Notes under the pieces: generated by a model
What the model was told of the DNA's origin: nothing
Databases searched by the model: none
What the model saw: only the letters and a program-made list of their open reading frames with translations
Shown here: positions 21,881-25,183 of the stretch, in pieces
Numbering within the stretch: position 1 is the stretch's first letter
Layout: each line of letters opens with the position of its first letter
NCBI GenBank assembly: GCA_036743055.1
Contig: DAINQE010000037.1
Span: forward strand, 1-25,183
Source of the DNA: Sabulitectum sp036743055
GTDB lineage: Bacteria; Fermentibacterota; Fermentibacteria; Fermentibacterales; JCC-6
Direction: 5' to 3'
Length of the DNA stretch: 25,183 bases
Position numbers and translations under genes: made by a program

Positions 21881-22734
21881 ACCTTCTCCCAGATGGTTTC
21901 GATGTTCCTCGCCGAAGGGCCGTCTGATTCCTCCACCAGGGTTCTGCCCCTGATCTGAGATGCCGTAAAGGCCCTGTCGTAGGGTATCCTGCCCAGGGGT
22001 TCGACTCCCCTGCCCTCTGCTTCCTCCTCGATGCCCGCGGTCATTTCAGGATTGATGTCCCACTTGTTCACTATTACCGCCGCGGGAATGGAGAAGTGCT
22101 CCGCCAGTTCGATGACCCTTATCATATCATGTTTTCCCGAAAGGGTGGGTTCGGTGACTATCACAACCAGGGATGCTCCGGTTATGGAGGCAATCACCGG
22201 GCAGCCTACCCCCGGGGGGCCGTCCACTATCACAAGGTCCTTTCCCAGCTCCCGGGCCTTCTCCGCGGCTTCCCTGCGCACCAGGCTAACCAGCTTTCCG
22301 GAGTTCTCCTGGGCTATGCCCAGCCTTGCGTGAACCATGGGTCCAAAACGGGTCTCGGACATGTACCACTGGCCGCAGTGCCTCTCCGGGAAGTCAACGG
22401 CCCCGACGGGGCACACCTCCACGCAGACCCCGCAGCCTTCGCAGCCGTGGGGGTCCACCACGAACCTGCCGGAAGATGATGCCGATATGGCTTCGAACCT
22501 GCATTTCTCGGCGCATACGCCGCAGCCGGTGCAGTCCTTCTCCCTTATCAGGGCAATGTTGCCGCTGATGAAGTCACTGGTTTTCCTGACCTCGGGTGAA
22601 ACGAGCATGTGCAGGTCTGCGGCGTCCACGTCGCAGTCGGCAATCACCGCATCCTTTGCCAGCGCGGCAAAGCACCCTGTGATGCTTGTCTTACCTGTGC
22701 CGCCCTTGCCGCTTATTATCACCAGTTCCTTCAT
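21862..22734 (-). CDS. MinD-like ATPase with inserted ferredoxin domain (b)
   Basis: This 290-residue P-loop ATPase of the ParA/MinD superfamily has a 2x[4Fe-4S] ferredoxin insert. The Walker A is SGKGGTGKTS near residues 8-17. The Cys sets are C68-x2-C71-x2-C74-x3-C78 and C98-x2-C101-x2-C104-x3-C108. VDGPPGVGCPV is the Walker B-like switch. The equivalent Desulfovibrio vulgaris proteins (DVU2103 and DVU2104) are part of the ORP complex. It overlaps its upstream paralogue by 4 bp and the downstream Mrp gene by 19 bp. The electron donor or the cluster target is not known. Confidence 0.93.
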   Translation of the reverse strand: MKELVIISGKGGTGKTSITGCFAALAKDAVIADCDVDAADLHMLVSPEVRKTSDFISGNIALIREKDCTGCGVCAEKCRFEAISASSSGRFVVDPHGCEGCGVCVEVCPVGAVDFPERHCGQWYMSETRFGPMVHARLGIAQENSGKLVSLVRREAAEKARELGKDLVIVDGPPGVGCPVIASITGASLVVIVTEPTLSGKHDMIRVIELAEHFSIPAAVIVNKWDINPEMTAGIEEEAEGRGVEPLGRIPYDRAFTASQIRGRTLVEESDGPSARNIETIWEKVWRKLK

Positions 22735-23573
22735 CCGAGCCTCCCCTCTATCTCCCCGGGGATCTCCCTGAAGACCCTGCTCAGCTCCGGAAGGGCCTCC
22801 ACCAGGGTTCCTCCCCTGGAGTAGACCTCGGCGACCCTCCGGCTGTGGGGTATTCTCAGAATGACATGGATATCGTTCTCCCGGCAGTAGTTCTCCACCC
22901 GGTCATCCCCTTCGTCGGCCCTGTTGATGACAACGGAAAAGGGAAGCCCCAGTTCTTCCATGGTATCCACCGCAAGTGTAAGGTCGTGAAGACCGAAGGG
23001 GGTAGGCTCCGTTACCAGCAGCACATAATCCACACCTGATACGGCCTCGATCACAGGACAGGAGGTCCCCGGGGGGGAATCCAGTATCGTCAGGGGCAGA
23101 TTCGATGCCGCCGCCTTGGCGGCCTTGATCACAGGGGGGGCCAGAACGCTACCCACCTTCAGCTTGCCCTGTATCACCCTGAGGCCCGTACGGGTGTCCT
23201 GGCCGATGGAGACCTCGCCCACCGGAACGTCCTTCCAGGTAATTGCATCCGCCGGGCAGACTATTTCGCATCCGCCGCAGCTGTGACAGAGTTCCGGAAA
23301 GACAAGCGGGGGGGTACCCAGGGAAACCAGTGCATTGAACCTGCAGAACCGGGCGCACCTGCCGCAGGATGTGCATCTCTCCTCGTTGATCTCCGGTACC
23401 TGAACGGAAACTGTTTCCGTGCTTCCCGCTGCGGGTTTCAGGAATATGGAGCCGTTGGGTTCCTCAACGTCGCAGTCCACGTACTGCGCCGGTACACCTG
23501 AGGAAACCGCAAGGGCCACTGCAACGGTGGTCTTCCCGGTTCCACCCTTTCCGGAAGCAACGGCGATCCTCAT
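22731..23573 (-). CDS. MinD-like ATPase with inserted ferredoxin domain (a)
   Basis: This 280-residue paralogue of the next gene has the same domain order. The Walker A is SGKGGTGKTT at 7-16. The ferredoxin insert has Cys67/70/73/77 and Cys96/99/102/106. The switch region is LDSPPGTSCPV. Its segment between domains differs from the paralogue's, so the two probably form a heterodimer or pair rather than being redundant, as proposed for DVU2103/DVU2104 (inference). The start ATG shares one base with the upstream stop (TAATG), and the stop overlaps the next gene by 4 bp. Confidence 0.93.
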   Translation of the reverse strand: MRIAVASGKGGTGKTTVAVALAVSSGVPAQYVDCDVEEPNGSIFLKPAAGSTETVSVQVPEINEERCTSCGRCARFCRFNALVSLGTPPLVFPELCHSCGGCEIVCPADAITWKDVPVGEVSIGQDTRTGLRVIQGKLKVGSVLAPPVIKAAKAAASNLPLTILDSPPGTSCPVIEAVSGVDYVLLVTEPTPFGLHDLTLAVDTMEELGLPFSVVINRADEGDDRVENYCRENDIHVILRIPHSRRVAEVYSRGGTLVEALPELSRVFREIPGEIEGRLG

Positions 23574-23932
23574 TACCAGTGGCTCCTCACGTTGGCCGCG
23601 GTAAGCTCCTGGAGTTCTCCCGCCTTGAACTTCTCCACGGCTTCCGCCACGGTACCGGACTGGCAGAGATACATCCTTATGGACGCCGTCTGTAGAACCA
23701 GCACCGCCTTGGGCCCGAAGTTGGCCCCGATGACCGCCTCTGCCCCGGTGGCGGCAATGTTCTGTGCCGTCTGTATGCCGGCACCCTGGGCGGAGTTCAG
23801 GTTCATGCCGTTGTCCACCGCCTGGTACTCTCCTGTTTCGGTGTCGTACACCATGAAGACCGGCGCCCTTCCGAACCTGCTGTCCAGCTGTGAATCAGCG
23901 GTTCTACCGGTTGAAGCTACTGCAACTCTCAT
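23573..23932 (-). CDS. NifX/NifB-type cofactor-binding protein (b)
   Basis: This 119-residue COG1433-family protein begins MRVAVASTGRT, continues with the ligand-region DSRFGRAPVFMVYD, then AGIQTAQNIAATGAEAVIGANFGPKA, and ends with a helix that is not metal-ligand rich. It is most like the Orange Protein/NifX group in length and in the absence of a Cys-rich tail. It follows a 66-bp gap containing a strong hairpin and is fused tightly (TAATG) to the first MinD-like ATPase gene. A role in holding or delivering a metal-sulfur cofactor in the ORP system is the best guess. Confidence 0.9.
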   Translation of the reverse strand: MRVAVASTGRTADSQLDSRFGRAPVFMVYDTETGEYQAVDNGMNLNSAQGAGIQTAQNIAATGAEAVIGANFGPKAVLVLQTASIRMYLCQSGTVAEAVEKFKAGELQELTAANVRSHW

Positions 23933-23953
23933 AAAGGACCTTTCCTTGTTTAT

Positions 23954-23979
23954 CCGCCGGCGCCGGAAGACGCCGGCGG
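23954..23979 (-). repeat. Intercistronic hairpin in the ORP operon
   Basis: CCGCCGGCG (23954-23962) and CGCCGGCGG (23971-23979) form a 9-bp G+C stem with an 8-nt loop in the only sizeable gap (66 bp) of the operon. There is no T-tract on the minus strand. It may stabilise or process the mRNA, or partly attenuate it, and so set different levels for the first two and the later genes. Confidence 0.5.
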
Positions 23980-23998
23980 TGCTGTGGACCGGGCGGTC

Positions 23999-24241
23999 CT
24001 AATCGCTCTTCTCTTCTGAGAGCTGGCTCTTAAGCGCTTCCAGTTCACTTTCCAGAAGGGCCTTGCGGTTCTCCAGGACCTGCCTCCGACTCTGGGCGTC
24101 GGCGGGGTAAACCCCCGGGGAGCCCATGCCGAAACCGAATCCGCGGCCCATGCCACGGCCGCGCCTGAAGCCGGCTCCCAGGCACGCTCCCCATCTGGGG
24201 CCCGTTCCGAAGGGTCCTGTTCCGTCTCCACCTGGCATCAT
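23999..24241 (-). CDS. DUF5320 domain protein, Gly/Arg-rich
   Basis: This 80-residue protein has the typical DUF5320 N-terminus (MPGGDGTGPFGTGPRWGACL), then a Gly/Arg/Phe-rich stretch (GRGMGRGFGFGMG) and a C-terminal coiled-coil-like helix (LENRKALLESELEALKSQL). DUF5320 proteins are small, of unknown function, and regularly encoded beside NifX/ORP-type and Mrp-like genes in anaerobes, which is the case here. Its start overlaps the preceding NifX-type gene by 4 bp. The family often carries a Cys in the glycine-rich part, and one is present at position 19. Confidence 0.85.
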   Translation of the reverse strand: MMPGGDGTGPFGTGPRWGACLGAGFRRGRGMGRGFGFGMGSPGVYPADAQSRRQVLENRKALLESELEALKSQLSEEKSD

Positions 24242-24666
24242 TCACCTCTCTTTCCACCGGGTCGGGAACAGCGGTTCCCCCGGTGCCTTTTTAATCCTGC
24301 GCCTTTTCCCTCGCCCCGGCATCGCCCCATGCCGCATCCCGGCATTCTGAAAACTGGTGATTCCAGGGTATCTGAGAGGAACGCCTGTAGAACTTCTTCC
24401 GCATCTCCGGAAACGAAGGGGTGAACCTCTATTCCCGAGAGAGCGAGCATCCGGTGAACCTGCCTGGATACGGCCCCGCATATCAGAACGGAAACGCCGT
24501 TCTCCGCAAGGAATGCGGCGCGGCTCATGGTTCCCGAGTTCTGTGGAAAGGGCAGCACGGTTCGCTCAGGCACCTCTTTCCCGCTCACCTCGGCGACCAC
24601 CAGCGTTCCCGCTACGTCGAAAAGCGGAGCAATCCTTCCGTTCCAGACCGTCAGGGCTATACGCAT
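24238..24666 (-). CDS. NifX/NifB-type protein with Cys/Arg-rich tail (c)
   Basis: This 142-residue protein is the first gene of the sigma-54 operon. Residues 1-105 form the COG1433 fold (MRIALTVWNGRIAPLFDVAG, ENGVSVLICGAVSRQVHRML, GIEVHPFVSG). Residues 106-142 are a Gly/Arg/Cys-rich tail (MPGCGMGRCRGEG) seen in some members next to DUF5320. The ATG is fixed by AGGAGGT 5 nt upstream, about 14 nt after the predicted sigma-54 start site. The tail may bind metal or nucleic acid; this is inference. It overlaps the DUF5320 gene by 4 bp. Confidence 0.88.
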   Translation of the reverse strand: MRIALTVWNGRIAPLFDVAGTLVVAEVSGKEVPERTVLPFPQNSGTMSRAAFLAENGVSVLICGAVSRQVHRMLALSGIEVHPFVSGDAEEVLQAFLSDTLESPVFRMPGCGMGRCRGEGKGAGLKRHRGNRCSRPGGKRGE

Positions 24667-24689
24667 GGTTCACCTCCTGCTGCTATGAA

Positions 24690-24705
24690 TGCAAGAACCA
24701 TGCCA
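24690..24705 (-). promoter_or_regulatory. Sigma-54 promoter of the ORP operon
   Basis: On the minus strand the sequence TGGCATG-GTTC-TTGCA (24705-24690) matches the sigma-54 consensus (TGGCACG-N4-TTGCA) at all but one position, with the GG and GC dinucleotides correctly spaced. Transcription should start near 24680, 14 nt before the ATG at 24666. A sigma-54 activator gene lies directly upstream. The inverted repeat ATGGAT-N4-ATCCAT (24706-24721) abuts the -24 element. Confidence 0.82.
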
Positions 24706-24772
24706 ATGGATCTGAATCCATATCACTATGTATTTCATGGGTTTAGAGAATCAGAGGGGATGGCCTATAGTA

Positions 24773-24792
24773 GCATTAATGCAACTGTACAG
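24773..24792. promoter_or_regulatory. Possible activator binding sites (palindromes)
   Basis: Two adjacent perfect palindromes, GCATTAATGC (24773-24782) and CTGTACAG (24785-24792), lie about 95-110 bp upstream of the predicted sigma-54 start and just behind the activator gene. That is the usual distance for upstream activating sequences. They are the only such repeats in the 130-bp gap besides the one next to the promoter. Confidence 0.4.
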
Positions 24793-24796
24793 CCTG

Positions 24797-25183
24797 TTAA
24801 GTAGCGTTTCCGCTACGTCCGTCGTCCTCGGGCAGGGGTATTCCCAGGGCCCTCATCCTCCGGTAAAGGGTCGTCTTGTGGATTCCGAGCTCCCGGGCGG
24901 CGGCGGTCCTGCTGTTGCCGTTTCCCGCAAGGGCTGCAAGTATCGTCTGCCTCTCCGCCTCCATCCGGGCCGACCGGATGGTGCCCTTCGGGGTTTTGCC
25001 CAGGGGAGCGATGGCTTCCGGAAGGTCCGCAAGGCCTATCCTTTCGCCGGATGTGAGCAGAAGGGCTCTCTCCACCAGGTTCTCCAGCTCGCGGACATTA
25101 CCAGGCCATGAATGCCCCGCGAGAACGGGCAGTATGGCCGGATCGAACCCGGGATTATCCATCCCCTGCTCTCCGCAGTGCTT
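24797..25183 (-). CDS. Sigma-54-dependent activator (NtrC family), 3' part
   Basis: The gene enters from the right edge, so its start and N-terminal part lie outside the window. The visible 128 residues hold the end of the AAA+ ATPase domain (HSWPGNVRELENLVERALLL, with the conserved WPGNVREL). A Fis-type helix-turn-helix follows (NSRTAAARELGIHKTTLYRRM). It ends 130 bp before the first ORP-operon gene on the same strand. In Desulfovibrio vulgaris the ORP operons are controlled by sigma-54 and a cognate activator (DVU2106), so this is its likely counterpart. The N-terminal sensor domain cannot be seen, so the inducing signal is unknown. Confidence 0.93.
   Translation of the reverse strand, partial: KHCGEQGMDNPGFDPAILPVLAGHSWPGNVRELENLVERALLLTSGERIGLADLPEAIAPLGKTPKGTIRSARMEAERQTILAALAGNGNSRTAAARELGIHKTTLYRRMRALGIPLPEDDGRSGNAT

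Noticed and set aside
20643..24666. Nitrogenase (nif) cluster
   Set aside because: NifX/NifB-type and MinD-like proteins are present, and nifJ is at 11-14.5 kb, but there is no nifH, nifD, nifK, nifE or nifN. The gene set and sigma-54 activator fit the ORP system better, and nifJ here is the general pyruvate enzyme.

Overview
The window looks like a chromosomal segment of an anaerobic, G+C-rich bacterium. It carries a single-chain pyruvate:ferredoxin oxidoreductase, a cluster matching the anaerobe-specific Orange Protein (ORP) complex, ribonuclease HIII, and a secreted GH18-type protein with a C-terminal sorting-like tail. That mix suggests an FCB-type candidate lineage (Fermentibacterota or similar), but this is inference from gene content and is not secure. 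Genes are tightly packed, with many 4-20 bp overlaps. The exceptions in base composition are the AT-richer left end (hicAB) and the NYN-domain gene at 14.66 kb.

Left to right. 1-860: a HicA/HicB toxin-antitoxin pair behind a palindromic promoter that may give a leaderless mRNA. 925-2619 (minus): a two-helix membrane protein, a Na+/Ca2+-type exchanger and an extremely Glu-rich small lipoprotein. 2734-5297 (minus): an operon of glycosyltransferase, DUF3108 protein and ribonuclease HIII. 5370-9343: an aminotransferase, a DUF4416 protein, an arylamine N-acetyltransferase-like protein, a YhcC-like radical SAM protein and an unknown protein. Two divergent pairs here share self-complementary -10 elements. 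9576-14514 (plus): asnS followed by nifJ. 14530-15829: a near-consensus sigma-70 promoter, a hairpin over the ribosome binding site, an NYN-domain protein and a small hypothetical protein.

15813-19651 (minus) holds a MATE transporter, a GH18-type secreted protein and, 12 bp behind that, a small secreted protein read through an in-frame TGA. The TGA sits in a Cys-Gly-Gly-TGA context. It has a strong Shine-Dalgarno and a signal peptide upstream, the same frame open downstream, and a 14-bp stem-loop with an AGGU loop 22 nt after it. It is a candidate secreted selenoprotein with a CxxU redox motif and its own bacterial SECIS element. I consider it the most notable item in the window.

19794-20578 (plus): two tandem RRM RNA-binding proteins whose promoters and roughly 90-nt leaders are duplicated along with the genes. 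20643-25183 (minus): a seven-gene operon of three NifX/NifB-type proteins, a DUF5320 protein, two MinD-like ATPases with inserted 2x[4Fe-4S] ferredoxin domains, and an Mrp/NBP35 ATPase. It is preceded by a clear sigma-54 promoter and the 3' part of a sigma-54-dependent activator gene. This matches in content and regulation the ORP system described in Desulfovibrio vulgaris.
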